NCBI RefSeq assembly: GCF_006539525.1
Contig: NZ_BJNE01000005.1
Span: 124,001-188,000 of the forward strand
DNA from: Glutamicibacter nicotianae
Lineage (GTDB): Bacteria > Actinomycetota > Actinomycetes > Actinomycetales > Micrococcaceae
DNA: 64,000 bases
Direction of reading: 5' to 3'
Shown: positions 15,427 to 23,824 of the stretch, piece after piece
Layout: each line of letters starts with the position of its first letter
Numbering within the stretch: position 1 is the first letter of the stretch
Position numbers and translations under genes: made by a program
The notes under the pieces: generated by a model
Told to the model about the DNA's origin: nothing
The model's database searches: none
The model's input: the letters and a program-made list of their open reading frames with translations, nothing else

Positions 15427-17142
15427 ATGAAAGGTGCAGCCGTGGCGAACGATTCCACGCAACTGAAAACCGATTCCTCCGGAACGAAACTTGAGCGCGG
15501 CCTGTCCAGCAGGCATATCCAGCTCATGGCGATCTCCGGAGCAGTTGGCACCGGCTTGTTCATGGGCTCCGGCAAGACCATCTCGGCAGCCGGACCGTCG
15601 GTCATATTCGTGTACATGATCATCGGCTTCATGCTCTTCTTCGTCATGCGCGCCATGGGCGAGATCCTGCTCAGCAACTTGAACTACAAGACTTTCGCAG
15701 ATTTTGCCGGAGACCTGCTGGGGCCTTGGGCCGCCTTCTTCACCGGCTGGACCTACTGGTTCTGCTGGGTTGTCACCGGCATTGCCGACGTAGTCGCCAT
15801 CGCCCAGTACGTCGCCTACTGGTGGTCCGAGATCCCGTTGTGGCTTCCTGCGCTGTGCTGCATCCTGCTATTGGCCGGATTGAATCTGCCAACTGTCAAG
15901 GCCTTCGGCGAGACCGAGTTCTGGTTCTCGTTGGTGAAAATCGTCGCCATTCTGGCCTTGATTGTCTGCGGACTGGCCATGATCGCCACCGGTTTCAGCT
16001 CATCAGAGGGAGACACCGCGTCCTTCGTCCACCTCTGGGCGCACGGCGGCATGTTCCCCACCGGTTTCATGGGCTTTGTCGCTGGCTTCCAGATCGCTGT
16101 TTTCGCGTTCGTTGGCATTGAATTGGTTGGCACTGCAGCGGCCGAGACCAAGGACCCTGAGAAGAATCTGCCCAAGGCGATCAATTCCATTCCGCTGCGC
16201 GTGATCCTGTTCTACGTCGGTGCGTTGACCGTCCTGATGGCCGTCACGCCCTGGTACAAGTTCTCCGCTGATGAATCGCCATTCGTCGGCATGTTCTCGA
16301 TGGCCGGCTTGGCTGCGGCTGCGGGTCTGGTTAATTTCGTTGTCCTGACGGCGGCGGCTTCCAGCGCCAATTCCGGAATCTACTCCACCTCGCGGATGCT
16401 GCGCGGCCTGTCCCAAGATGGAGATGCTCCGAAGAAGTTCAGCAAGCTGTCGACCACGCAGGTACCGCGCAATGCGTTGCTGTTCTCCTGCATGTTCCTG
16501 CTTGCCGCCGTGGTCCTGCTGTACGCGGGCGACTCGGTGGCCCAGGCGTTCACGTTGGTCACCACGGTGTCTGCGTTGTGCTTCATGTTCGTCTGGTCAA
16601 TGATCCTGATCAGCTATTTGGCCTTCCGCAAGCGTCGCCCGCACCTGCATGATGCCTCGAAGTTCAAAGTTCCCGGCGGGATGGGAGCCCCATACATGGT
16701 GCTCGCCTTCTTCGTCTTCATCCTGTGGGCATTGACCACGCAGGCTGATACGCGCGCCGCGTTGCTGGCTACTCCGCTGTGGTTCCTCGTCGTTGGACTG
16801 TCCTACCTCAAGGTGCGCAAGTCCGATAGCCACCAGGCGCTGCGTGCAGCGCATCAGGCAAAAGTTCTCGCTGAAAACGAGGCAGCGGCGATTTACCGGA
16901 AAGCTAGATGCTCCGCAAGAATTTCCTACGACGAGTTGCGCTCCAGTACTGAGGCTCGAAACCCTCGGGCATCTGCCGGTACCGTCCAGCATGCGCCGCA
17001 TGAGGGCCGGACGGACCATCCAATTCAGGCCTTCTGTGCAATTCAAGCATTAGCTAGTCCGACCCAGCTCAACAAAAAGCTCATCTCGCGCCCAGATATG
17101 CACCTCGCGGACTCTTGCTCCAGATCAAGCGACGCGGCGTAG
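15427..17142 (+). CDS. cycA: APC-family amino-acid permease (CycA-like) with abnormal C-terminal extension
   Basis: 571 residues; the family is normally about 470-490. Residues 24-480 are a standard amino-acid:proton symporter of the CycA/AnsP/GabP branch with 12 membrane segments: LSSRHIQLMAISGAVGTGLF with the GxGLF substrate loop, GFMLFFVMRAMGEILL, and FVGIELVGTAAAETKDPEKN. The D-serine/D-alanine/glycine carrier CycA is the closest in style. From about residue 495 (after AAAIYRKAR) the sequence has no membrane or family features and uses rare codons (AGA, TTA, AGT), so the natural stop seems lost; a TAG sits at 16905 in another frame. It also overlaps the convergent DUF4262 gene by 18 bases. 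Transport is probably intact. Confidence 0.8.
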   Translation: MKGAAVANDSTQLKTDSSGTKLERGLSSRHIQLMAISGAVGTGLFMGSGKTISAAGPSVIFVYMIIGFMLFFVMRAMGEILLSNLNYKTFADFAGDLLGPWAAFFTGWTYWFCWVVTGIADVVAIAQYVAYWWSEIPLWLPALCCILLLAGLNLPTVKAFGETEFWFSLVKIVAILALIVCGLAMIATGFSSSEGDTASFVHLWAHGGMFPTGFMGFVAGFQIAVFAFVGIELVGTAAAETKDPEKNLPKAINSIPLRVILFYVGALTVLMAVTPWYKFSADESPFVGMFSMAGLAAAAGLVNFVVLTAAASSANSGIYSTSRMLRGLSQDGDAPKKFSKLSTTQVPRNALLFSCMFLLAAVVLLYAGDSVAQAFTLVTTVSALCFMFVWSMILISYLAFRKRRPHLHDASKFKVPGGMGAPYMVLAFFVFILWALTTQADTRAALLATPLWFLVVGLSYLKVRKSDSHQALRAAHQAKVLAENEAAAIYRKARCSARISYDELRSSTEARNPRASAGTVQHAPHEGRTDHPIQAFCAIQALASPTQLNKKLISRPDMHLADSCSRSSDAA

Positions 17143-17589
17143 ATCCGCGGACAGCGTCTGCGGCTGGATATTGACGAAGTCCAACGGCATCATGCACTGG
17201 AGCCTCGAAACTGGGGCCTTACCAATAATCAGACGCGAGATGGGAAGCTCAGGCAATGCGGCCGAAGACTCCTTGAAGGTGAGCTTGCTGAACAAAGACG
17301 TACTGTGCTGGCCTTCCGAAAAGACCTGCCCGTGATCAACGACTTGCTCTGCAACATGGGAGAGCAAGGCGAAAACATCATCCCCGTCTCCCCCAACACT
17401 GGTGATTTCGGGATGCCCAATCGTGGTCAAGCCCAGCGTGTACCCAATAGCCTGCTGGTGCTTAGCTGAACCGCAGAGCACGATGGCATAGCCTTTCTCC
17501 TCTGTTTCATAGGCAGCGACGAGGCTGAGCAGGACCGTGTCGGGCAATGAGCTGCGCACAGTGAGGCGGAAGTCTGTAGGTTCTAGCAT
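17125..17589 (-). CDS. DUF4262-domain protein
   Basis: 154 residues. Shows the DUF4262 core YAIVLCGSAKHQQAIGYTLGLTTIGHPEI (a GYT-x-GL-x6-HPE type motif) in the first third and an alpha/beta C-terminal half ending LDFVNIQPQTLSADL. The family is widespread in actinobacteria and often found near mobile or defence genes, but its biochemical role is unknown. The start at 17589 has AGGAG 8 bases upstream; the longer ORF start at 17634 lacks one. It overlaps the run-on end of the convergent permease gene. Confidence 0.75.
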   Translation of the reverse strand: MLEPTDFRLTVRSSLPDTVLLSLVAAYETEEKGYAIVLCGSAKHQQAIGYTLGLTTIGHPEITSVGGDGDDVFALLSHVAEQVVDHGQVFSEGQHSTSLFSKLTFKESSAALPELPISRLIIGKAPVSRLQCMMPLDFVNIQPQTLSADLRRVA

Positions 17590-17704
17590 GGTGTCACTCC
17601 TGGAAGATTCGGTTCCATCCAGTTTTGCGCTCATTCATCACCCGCAGCAGAATCTTTCGCGATTGTGGATAACTTCGCCCAACGCATCCAGGGGTGCCGG
17701 GCAC

Positions 17705-17738
17705 GAAAAAACTGCCTGCAACGGTAGGTTGCAGGCAG
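17705..17738 (-). terminator. Terminator of the malic enzyme gene
   Basis: Stem CTGCCTGCAAC (17712-17722) with GTTGCAGGCAG (17728-17738), loop GGTAG. On the minus strand the stem is followed by TTTTTT (17711-17706), ending the malic enzyme transcript before the DUF4262 gene. Confidence 0.88.
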
Positions 17739-17755
17739 CTTTTCGCGTGAAATAT

Positions 17756-18931
17756 CTACTGGTTCTTTTCGGCTTCCGCAGCCACAGCCGCAGCCACGGC
17801 AGGCATTACGCGATCGTCGGTTGCCGAAGGAATGATGTAGCCCGGAGCCAGGTCATCGCCGACCAGGTTGGCAATGGCGTGGGCCGCCGCGACCTTCATG
17901 CCTTCGGTGATCTTCTTGGCGCCCGAGTCCAGCGCTCCGCGGAAGATGCCTGGGAAGGCCAGCACGTTGTTGATCTGGTTCGGGAAGTCGCTGCGTCCGG
18001 TGGCTACGACCGCTGCATACTTCGCGGCGGCATCCGGCATGATCTCCGGGGTCGGGTTGGACAGCGCGAAGATGATGGCGTCCTTGTTCATCTTCGCCAC
18101 CGCAGACTCAGCAAAGGTCGACGAGGAAAGGCCTACCACGACGTCGGCGCCATCCAGGGCCTCGGCCAAGCCGCCCATGACATCTTCGCGGTTGGTGCGC
18201 GCCGCCAGGTCGGCCTTGACCGGGTTCAGGTCGTCGCGTTCGCGGTGGATGGTGCCGCGCGAGTCGAGCACGATGACATCATCCACGCCGGCCGAAAGCA
18301 GCAGGTTGGTGACGGCGACGCCGGCCGAACCTGCGCCGGAGATGACAACCTTGAGCGAGCTGATGTCGCGGTTGGTCTGGCGGGCCGCACCGATCAGCGC
18401 TGCCAGCACCACGACGGCGGTGCCGTGCTGGTCATCGTGCATGACCGGGATGTCCAGGGCCTCGATCAGGCGCTTCTCGATTTCGAAGCAGCGCGGGGCG
18501 GAGATGTCTTCCAGATTCACTGCGCCGAAGCTCGGACGCAGGCGGATGACGGTCTCGACGATTTCATCCACATCGGTGGTGTCCAGCACCAGCGGAATCG
18601 AATCCAGTCCGCCGAATTCCTTGAACAGCGCGCTCTTGCCTTCCATGACCGGAAGCGAGGCGGCGGCGCCGATATCGCCCAGGCCGAGCACCGCGGTGCC
18701 GTCGGAAACCACAGCGACCAGGCGGGAAGCCCAGGTGTGGGTGGCGTGCTTGGCCGGATCATCGGCAATGGCTTGGGACACCTTGGCTACACCCGGGGTG
18801 TAGGCAATGGACAGGTCGCGCTTGGTATTCAGCGGCATCTGCGAGGAGACGGAAAGCTTGCCGCCGAGGTGGGCGTCGAAAATCTCTGCGTCGGTGATGG
18901 TGGACAGGTCTTTGGTGGATTCAACAGACAT
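17756..18931 (-). CDS. NAD(P)-dependent malic enzyme
   Basis: 391 residues, the short bacterial form without the phosphotransacetylase domain. N-terminal malic domain: SIAYTPGVAKVSQAI with the catalytic Tyr, VSDGTAVLGLGDIGAAASLPVMEGK, and NLEDISAPRCFEIE with the metal-binding acidic residues, then MHDDQHGTA. The NAD-binding domain begins near residue 195 with VVISGAGSAGVAV. It decarboxylates malate to pyruvate, supplying NAD(P)H and linking the TCA cycle to gluconeogenesis when organic acids are the carbon source. Monocistronic with its own terminator; 381 bases of upstream space contain its promoter. Confidence 0.95.
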   Translation of the reverse strand: MSVESTKDLSTITDAEIFDAHLGGKLSVSSQMPLNTKRDLSIAYTPGVAKVSQAIADDPAKHATHTWASRLVAVVSDGTAVLGLGDIGAAASLPVMEGKSALFKEFGGLDSIPLVLDTTDVDEIVETVIRLRPSFGAVNLEDISAPRCFEIEKRLIEALDIPVMHDDQHGTAVVVLAALIGAARQTNRDISSLKVVISGAGSAGVAVTNLLLSAGVDDVIVLDSRGTIHRERDDLNPVKADLAARTNREDVMGGLAEALDGADVVVGLSSSTFAESAVAKMNKDAIIFALSNPTPEIMPDAAAKYAAVVATGRSDFPNQINNVLAFPGIFRGALDSGAKKITEGMKVAAAHAIANLVGDDLAPGYIIPSATDDRVMPAVAAAVAAEAEKNQ

Positions 18932-19311
18932 TGAATAGCTCTTCTTTCAAGAAAGTTCTGATTGACGAAAACGCAGTACCCACGAAATTGGTGGCAGAGC
19001 GTAGGAACGCGCATGACCATTCATCCGACCGCAACGGAGCGTGACCCACAGGCAATTAAGGAGGGTGTCAGGCTTCCATGTACACAATTCCCAATCGGGC
19101 TACGCCGGGTGAGGCTGAAGGATCCGTCATGGTGTGCCGGAAGATGGCTGGTCAGTACTTTCTTTAGACCTACGTTTTCCACCATACGGGAACCGTTTGG
19201 CGCAATTCAACCCCCTTTCGTCGTATGCGCGTCACAATTCAAGCGCCGCACGTTGCCGAGGCCCAGCGTCATGAGGTGCGGTTCAGGAGCATCTCGGGCA
19301 AAATTGGGGCC
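18932..19311. other. Divergent intergenic region, no gene seen
   Basis: 380 bases between the malic enzyme and the HTH gene. Reading frames here are short and lack family resemblance. It contains an AAGGAGG sequence near 19059-19065 not followed by a convincing gene. Expected to hold the two divergent promoters; nothing more specific can be supported. Confidence 0.4.
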
Positions 19312-19701
19312 ATGGCATCACCGACTTCAGCACTAGGCAGGGTCCGCACTTTCGAAGCGTTGGATGAGAAGACCACGGTGCGATTGCGCCGTGCGTTGGA
19401 CGAGTCGAATGACACGACAGTATTCGTCAACGGCACTGCCCTGCAGCTGCCCAAGGAAGCCCATCAGGCGCTGATCGAGGTGCTGTCGCGCTTCGCCGAT
19501 GGCGAGTCAGTCAGCATCGGCACGCCCGAGTTGCTGCTCAATACTTCCCAGGCGGCCCAGATGGCGGGCATCTCCAACAGCTACCTGCGCAAGCTGGCCG
19601 ATTCCGGGATCATCCCGGTGGAATACCGCGGCACGCATCGCCGCATCCGCCCGAGCGCCATCCAGGCGTGGCTGGATTCGCGAGGCGAAACCGGAAAATG
19701 A
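19312..19701 (+). CDS. Excisionase-type (MerR-like) helix-turn-helix protein
   Basis: 129 residues from the ATG at 19312 (the frame opens at 19225). The first half, VRTFEALDEKTTVRLRRAL...FVNGTALQLPKEAHQALIEVLSRFADGE, resembles the dimer-forming part of actinobacterial PIN-linked antitoxins. The second half is an HTH_17/excisionase fold: LLNTSQAAQMAGISNSYLRKLADSGIIPVEYRGTHRRIRPSAIQAWL (about 85-125). It would bind DNA and probably its own promoter. The stop codon overlaps the next ATG (ATGA), so the pair is translationally coupled in an antitoxin-toxin-like layout, but the partner is a membrane protein, not a PIN nuclease. Confidence 0.75.
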   Translation: MASPTSALGRVRTFEALDEKTTVRLRRALDESNDTTVFVNGTALQLPKEAHQALIEVLSRFADGESVSIGTPELLLNTSQAAQMAGISNSYLRKLADSGIIPVEYRGTHRRIRPSAIQAWLDSRGETGK

Positions 19702-20555
19702 GCAAGCCGGCCGGTTCATCCGCCAGCGCTCCGCAGGAAGTCGCCTGGTGGGATCGCCTGCTGATCCGCCTTCCCGGGTATTCCCTGTTCGCCTGGATGG
19801 GCGCCTACGGCATGCACCAGTCCGGCGACATCACCCTTGGCACCGCGGCGCTGCTCTTTTTCACGCTCGCCTTTCCCCTGCTAGCCGGGTGGCAAATCTT
19901 CCAGGTCCTGCGCAGCCGCCGGCGCACCCAGGCGTGGCGCGACGCCCAGCGGATCTCCCAAGGCCGGCTGGGCGTTCCCGACCTGCCAGAAATCCGCGCG
20001 AGCCTCGACCGGATCACCAGGACCCGCGCGCTTCGCCCAGAACCGAAAAAGCCGCGTTTTGGCAGCTTGGCCATCTTCCTCATCGTTCTCGGGGTGGCAG
20101 GGTTGGCCATCGCCGCAGGAATTCTGCTGGCCAAGCTCGGTGTTGCGGGCCTGTCGGCCTTCGCCATGGTCGGCATGCTGCTGGCCGCCATCAGGCCGTT
20201 GCAGCTCATGGGGGTGCAGAACCGGGCGCACCGCGCAGTGGTTTCCATTCCCGAAAAGCTCACGGAGATCCGCGAGCTGGTGATGCGCGAACGCCACGCA
20301 CCCAGCGGGCAGCGCGCCACGCAAGCCGCCGATAGCGCACTGGATGCGTCATTGCTGATCATCGATGCTGCCATCGCCCTGTCCCGGTCCGGATATTTCC
20401 GTGCTTCTGCGGACTGCGTCGAGCTGCTGGCCCATTTGGCCACGCAGTGCTGGCTGGCGGGGAGCAAGCCCCGGAATCTTGCGGAGAAACTCCACAATCG
20501 CGTGAACGCGGCGCTGGCCCAGCTGGCCATCGAGGAGCGCCATCCCTCGCGCTGA
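19698..20555 (+). CDS. Membrane protein of unknown function coupled to HTH gene
   Basis: 285 residues. Two hydrophobic hairpins: about 25-70 (GYSLFAWMGAYG...LFFTLAFPLLAGWQIFQVL) and about 125-175 (FGSLAIFLIVLGVAGLAIAAGILLAKLG...AMVGMLLAAI), joined by a basic Arg-rich loop, followed by a 110-residue soluble helical C-terminal domain (IPEKLTEIRELVMRERHAP through QLAIEERHPSR). No known family recognised. ATGA overlap with the upstream HTH gene makes them one unit. Possibilities: a membrane toxin or sensor controlled by the HTH protein, or an unrelated house-keeping membrane factor. A longer start at 19668 is possible but would overlap the HTH gene more. Confidence 0.6.
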   Translation: MSKPAGSSASAPQEVAWWDRLLIRLPGYSLFAWMGAYGMHQSGDITLGTAALLFFTLAFPLLAGWQIFQVLRSRRRTQAWRDAQRISQGRLGVPDLPEIRASLDRITRTRALRPEPKKPRFGSLAIFLIVLGVAGLAIAAGILLAKLGVAGLSAFAMVGMLLAAIRPLQLMGVQNRAHRAVVSIPEKLTEIRELVMRERHAPSGQRATQAADSALDASLLIIDAAIALSRSGYFRASADCVELLAHLATQCWLAGSKPRNLAEKLHNRVNAALAQLAIEERHPSR

Positions 20556-20707
20556 GGCACGGAATCGCGTTGCTGGATGCCCAGGTCTTGCCAAGCCCTG
20601 AATTTCCTGCTGGAATACCAAAGTATTCTATTTGAAAACAATTCTTGTGCCGCACCCAGCGCAGGAATCACGCTCCCCGCCAGCGGGAGCCCCGGCCGAG
20701 GAGAACC

Positions 20708-21949
20708 ATGACCACCGCATCACAATCGCTGACCACTTTGCACGAGTCCCTGCTTTCCGAGCGCGCGGCGGGAATCAAGCAGTCTGCGGTGCGCGACGTG
20801 TTCGAGCTGTCGCTGGACCCTTCGCTGGTATCGCTGGCCGGAGGCAACCCCTTCCTGCAGCTGCTCCCGCTGGAAAAGATCGGCGAGATGGCCCAGCGCA
20901 TCATCGTCGAGCAGGGCCCCGAAGCTCTGCAGTACGGCTCCGGGCTGGGCACCCCCGAGCTGCGCGCGCAGATCATCGACGTGATGGCAGCCGAGGGCAT
21001 CACCAATGTGGGCATCGAGGATGTCGTGGTCACCAACGGCTCCCAATCGGCCCAGGACATGGCCTGCAAGGTGTTCTGCAATCCCGGCGACACGGTGCTC
21101 TGCGAAGACCCGACCTATGTTGGCGCGCTGAACACCTTCGAGGCCTACCAGGTGACCGCCCGCCCGGTGGGCACCGACGAGAACGGGCTGATTCCTTCCG
21201 CCCTGCGCGAGCGCATTGCCGAATTGCGTGCGGCCGGCGAGCGCATCAAGTTCCTCTACACCATCCCGAACTTCAACAACCCCTCCGGCATCACGCTGGC
21301 TGCCGAGCGCCGCCAGGAAATCGTGGAGATTTGCCGTGAGGCCGGCATCCTGATCCTGGAAGACAATCCGTACGGCATGCTGCGCTACGAGGGCACCCCG
21401 GCGCCCACGCTGCGCAGCCTGGATCCGGAGAACGTGATCTACATGGGTTCCTTCTCCAAGATCTTCGCACCGGGCCTGCGCATCGGCTGGGCCGCGGTGC
21501 CTACCCACCTGTTCCGCCGATTCTATCTCGCCGGCGAAGCGGTAGCCCTGTGCCCGCCGACCCTGAACCAGATGATCATCAGCGCCTACCTCAACGAGCA
21601 TGACTGGAAGGGGCAGATCAGCAAGTACAACGACCTGTACCGTTCGCGCCGCGATGCGATGCTCGCCGCCTTGGCCAAGTACCTGCCCGCTGGAGTCACC
21701 CACACCCATCCGGAAGGCGGATTCTTCATCTGGCTGACCCTGCCCGAAGGCATCGATACCTACGCACTGCTCCAGCAGGGCGTGAAGGCCGGGGTCATCT
21801 TCATTCCGGGTGCGGCATTCAGCCCCTCTGGCGAGGCCAGCAATAAGCTGCGCTTGGCGTTCTGCTCGGTAGACGAGGAAACCATCGCCGAGGGCGTGCG
21901 ACGGCTCTCGCTGCTGCTTGAGCAGGCCATCGCCTCCAACCAAGGCTAG
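20708..21949 (+). CDS. PLP-dependent class I/II aminotransferase (2-aminoadipate/LysN-like)
   Basis: 413 residues. Fold-type I motifs: SLAGGNPFLQLLP near the N-terminus, GLGTPELRAQI, VTNGSQSAQDMACKVFCNPGD, NFNNPSGITL, LEDNPYG with the PLP-ring Asp, and YMGSFSKIFAPGLRIGW with the Schiff-base lysine at 251. This subgroup (LysN/MocR aminotransferase domain without HTH) transfers amino groups from 2-aminoadipate, branched-chain or aromatic amino acids to 2-oxoglutarate. GAGGAGAACC before the ATG is a strong site and fixes the start. Stand-alone gene; substrate uncertain. Confidence 0.9.
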   Translation: MTTASQSLTTLHESLLSERAAGIKQSAVRDVFELSLDPSLVSLAGGNPFLQLLPLEKIGEMAQRIIVEQGPEALQYGSGLGTPELRAQIIDVMAAEGITNVGIEDVVVTNGSQSAQDMACKVFCNPGDTVLCEDPTYVGALNTFEAYQVTARPVGTDENGLIPSALRERIAELRAAGERIKFLYTIPNFNNPSGITLAAERRQEIVEICREAGILILEDNPYGMLRYEGTPAPTLRSLDPENVIYMGSFSKIFAPGLRIGWAAVPTHLFRRFYLAGEAVALCPPTLNQMIISAYLNEHDWKGQISKYNDLYRSRRDAMLAALAKYLPAGVTHTHPEGGFFIWLTLPEGIDTYALLQQGVKAGVIFIPGAAFSPSGEASNKLRLAFCSVDEETIAEGVRRLSLLLEQAIASNQG

Positions 21950-22063
21950 CGGCCAACCCTTCTCAGAATACCCACAGTGCCTCCTGTGCTGGCCCATGAT
22001 CCGTCTGCATACGGTAGTGAACACGGCAAACAGCCCCATTTCACCTGGCTCAAGGAGTGCACT

Positions 22064-23014
22064 ATGAATCCCCCACCGCGCTGGTTCGGAAACCGGCCGC
22101 TGCCGAGGCCCGAAGAAGATCTCGAGGACCAGGGGCTGTCCTTCGATGTCGGCACCCTGATCGAGCGGCGCAAGGTTCTGGCCGGTGTGGGCGTGGGCAC
22201 GCTCGCGTTCGCCCTGGCCGCCTGCTCCCCCACCGGCAGCAAGGGCACCGCTTCATCCTCCACCGCTGCGGAGATCCCTGACGAGACGGCCGGCCCCTAC
22301 CCGGGCGACGGGTCCAATGGTCCGGACGTGCTGGAGCAAAGCGGAATCGTCCGCAGCGACATCCGTTCCAGCTTCGGCACCAGCACCACAACGGCCGAGG
22401 GCATCGAAATGACCCTTGAGCTGAAGATCGTGGACATGGCCAATAACAACCAGCCCTTCGCCGGTGTGGCAGTGTACGTGTGGCACTGCGACCGGTCCGG
22501 GGAATACTCCATGTACTCCAGCGGACTGGAAGATGAGAACTACCTGCGCGGGGTCCAGGTGGCCGATGCCGACGGCATGGTGCGCTACACCAGCATCTTC
22601 CCGGCATGCTATGCCGGTCGCTGGCCGCACATCCACTTCGAGGTGTACCCGGATACCGATTCGATCACCGATCACACCACAGCGATCGCCACCTCGCAGG
22701 TCGCCTTGCCACAGGAGACCTGCACCGCGGTGTACGCAACCACCGGCTACGAGCAGTCGGTGAAGAATATGCAGGGGGTGAGCCTGGACTCGGACAACGT
22801 CTTCGGCGAGGATTCGGGAGCCGCCCAAATGGCAACCGTCACGGGGAACACCGGCTCCGGCTTCACTGCCAGACTCACGGTCAATGTGGATACGAACACC
22901 GAACCTGCCGGTGGCGGGGCTCCGGGAGGCATGCCTTCCGGCAACGCCCCGGCAATGCCCGATGGGCAGCGGCCGGGCAACGCCCCGACAGCTCCGGCAC
23001 CGTCCGGCTCGTAG
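22064..23014 (+). CDS. Tat-type lipoprotein intradiol ring-cleavage dioxygenase-like protein
   Basis: 316 residues. A 34-residue cytoplasmic lead, then twin arginine ERRKVLAGVGVGTLAFALAAC with lipobox Cys54, so likely exported folded and lipid-anchored. The catalytic domain is of the protocatechuate 3,4-dioxygenase/intradiol fold with all four Fe(III) ligands in place: Tyr148 (GEYSMYS), Tyr183 and His189/His191 (YAGRWPHIHFEV). A 35-residue Gly/Pro/Ala tail follows. Intradiol dioxygenases open catechol rings; exported versions are little studied and may act on catecholic or lignin-derived compounds outside the membrane. It sits beside the QsuB cluster whose product is protocatechuate. Confidence 0.85.
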   Translation: MNPPPRWFGNRPLPRPEEDLEDQGLSFDVGTLIERRKVLAGVGVGTLAFALAACSPTGSKGTASSSTAAEIPDETAGPYPGDGSNGPDVLEQSGIVRSDIRSSFGTSTTTAEGIEMTLELKIVDMANNNQPFAGVAVYVWHCDRSGEYSMYSSGLEDENYLRGVQVADADGMVRYTSIFPACYAGRWPHIHFEVYPDTDSITDHTTAIATSQVALPQETCTAVYATTGYEQSVKNMQGVSLDSDNVFGEDSGAAQMATVTGNTGSGFTARLTVNVDTNTEPAGGGAPGGMPSGNAPAMPDGQRPGNAPTAPAPSGS

Positions 23015-23034
23015 CGGCAGGATTGGAGGGATGC

Positions 23035-23805
23035 TCAGGCCAGCCGGCCGCCGAAGTCGTCTGCGATCGCCGTGGCGGCTTCGCGCAGCTTGGGCAGCAG
23101 GATCTGCTTGATGGCCTCGGGGTTGTTGCGCCCGGCCTGGACCGAGATGTTCAGCGCCCCGAGCAGCTGGTTCTTGCGGTAGACCGGCACGGCCAGGCCG
23201 CGCAGCCCCTCGTCGAGTTCCTGGTTGACCAGGGACCAGCCCTGCTCGCGCACCGTGTCCAGTTCCCTGCGCAACGCATCCAGGTCCGCCACCGTATGCT
23301 CTGTGTACCGCTGGAGCTGCACGCGCTCCAGAAAGGATTCCTGCTCGGCCTCGGCCAGCTGCGCGATCAGCACGCGTCCCATCGAGGTCGCCCAGGCCGG
23401 CAGCCGGTTGCCGATGGACACGTTCATCAAATGCAGGCGCGGCGCGGCGACACGTTCCACATAGAGGATGTCCTGGCCTTCGAGCACGCACAGGGACGAG
23501 GTCTCCTCCAGTTCGTGCGCCAGCGATTGCAGGTGGGCGGTGGCCGCCTGGGGCAGCGTGAGCCCGGAGAGGTAGGAAGCTCCGATGTCCAGCACCCGCG
23601 GGGTCTGCCGGAAGGTGCTGCCCTGCGCTTCCAGGTACCCGAGATCTGCCAGGGTGAGCAGGAACCGCCGGGCCGAGGCCCGGGTCTGGTCCGTAGCGGC
23701 CGCGACCTGGGAGACCGTCAGCTCGGTGGCGCCGGCATTGAATGCCAGCAGCACGGCCAAGGTCTTTTCCGTGGATTTAACGAAATAATCCGGCCGCTGT
23801 TCCAC
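23035..23805 (-). CDS. IclR-family regulator of the quinate/shikimate cluster
   Basis: 256 residues from the GTG at 23805, which has GGGGGA 8 bases before it and lies just after the qsuB stop; the longer ORF would run into qsuB. N-terminal HTH YFVKSTEKTLAVLLAFN...LTVSQVAAATDQTRASARRFLLTLADLGYL; effector domain with WATSMGRVLIAQL and GLRGLAVPVYRKNQLLGALNISV, the PcaR/PcaU/PobR-like branch. Such regulators answer to protocatechuate, 4-hydroxybenzoate or shikimate-type ligands. It is the last gene of the aroE-qsuB-iclR operon (20-base gap), so it probably controls the operon and the divergent transporter by feedback. Confidence 0.88.
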   Translation of the reverse strand: MEQRPDYFVKSTEKTLAVLLAFNAGATELTVSQVAAATDQTRASARRFLLTLADLGYLEAQGSTFRQTPRVLDIGASYLSGLTLPQAATAHLQSLAHELEETSSLCVLEGQDILYVERVAAPRLHLMNVSIGNRLPAWATSMGRVLIAQLAEAEQESFLERVQLQRYTEHTVADLDALRRELDTVREQGWSLVNQELDEGLRGLAVPVYRKNQLLGALNISVQAGRNNPEAIKQILLPKLREAATAIADDFGGRLA

Positions 23806-23824
23806 TCGACGGTCCCCCGTGTTC

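Noticed and set aside
18962-19336. 124-residue frame in the malic enzyme/HTH gap
   Set aside because: No family match and it runs into the HTH gene in another frame; treated as non-coding.
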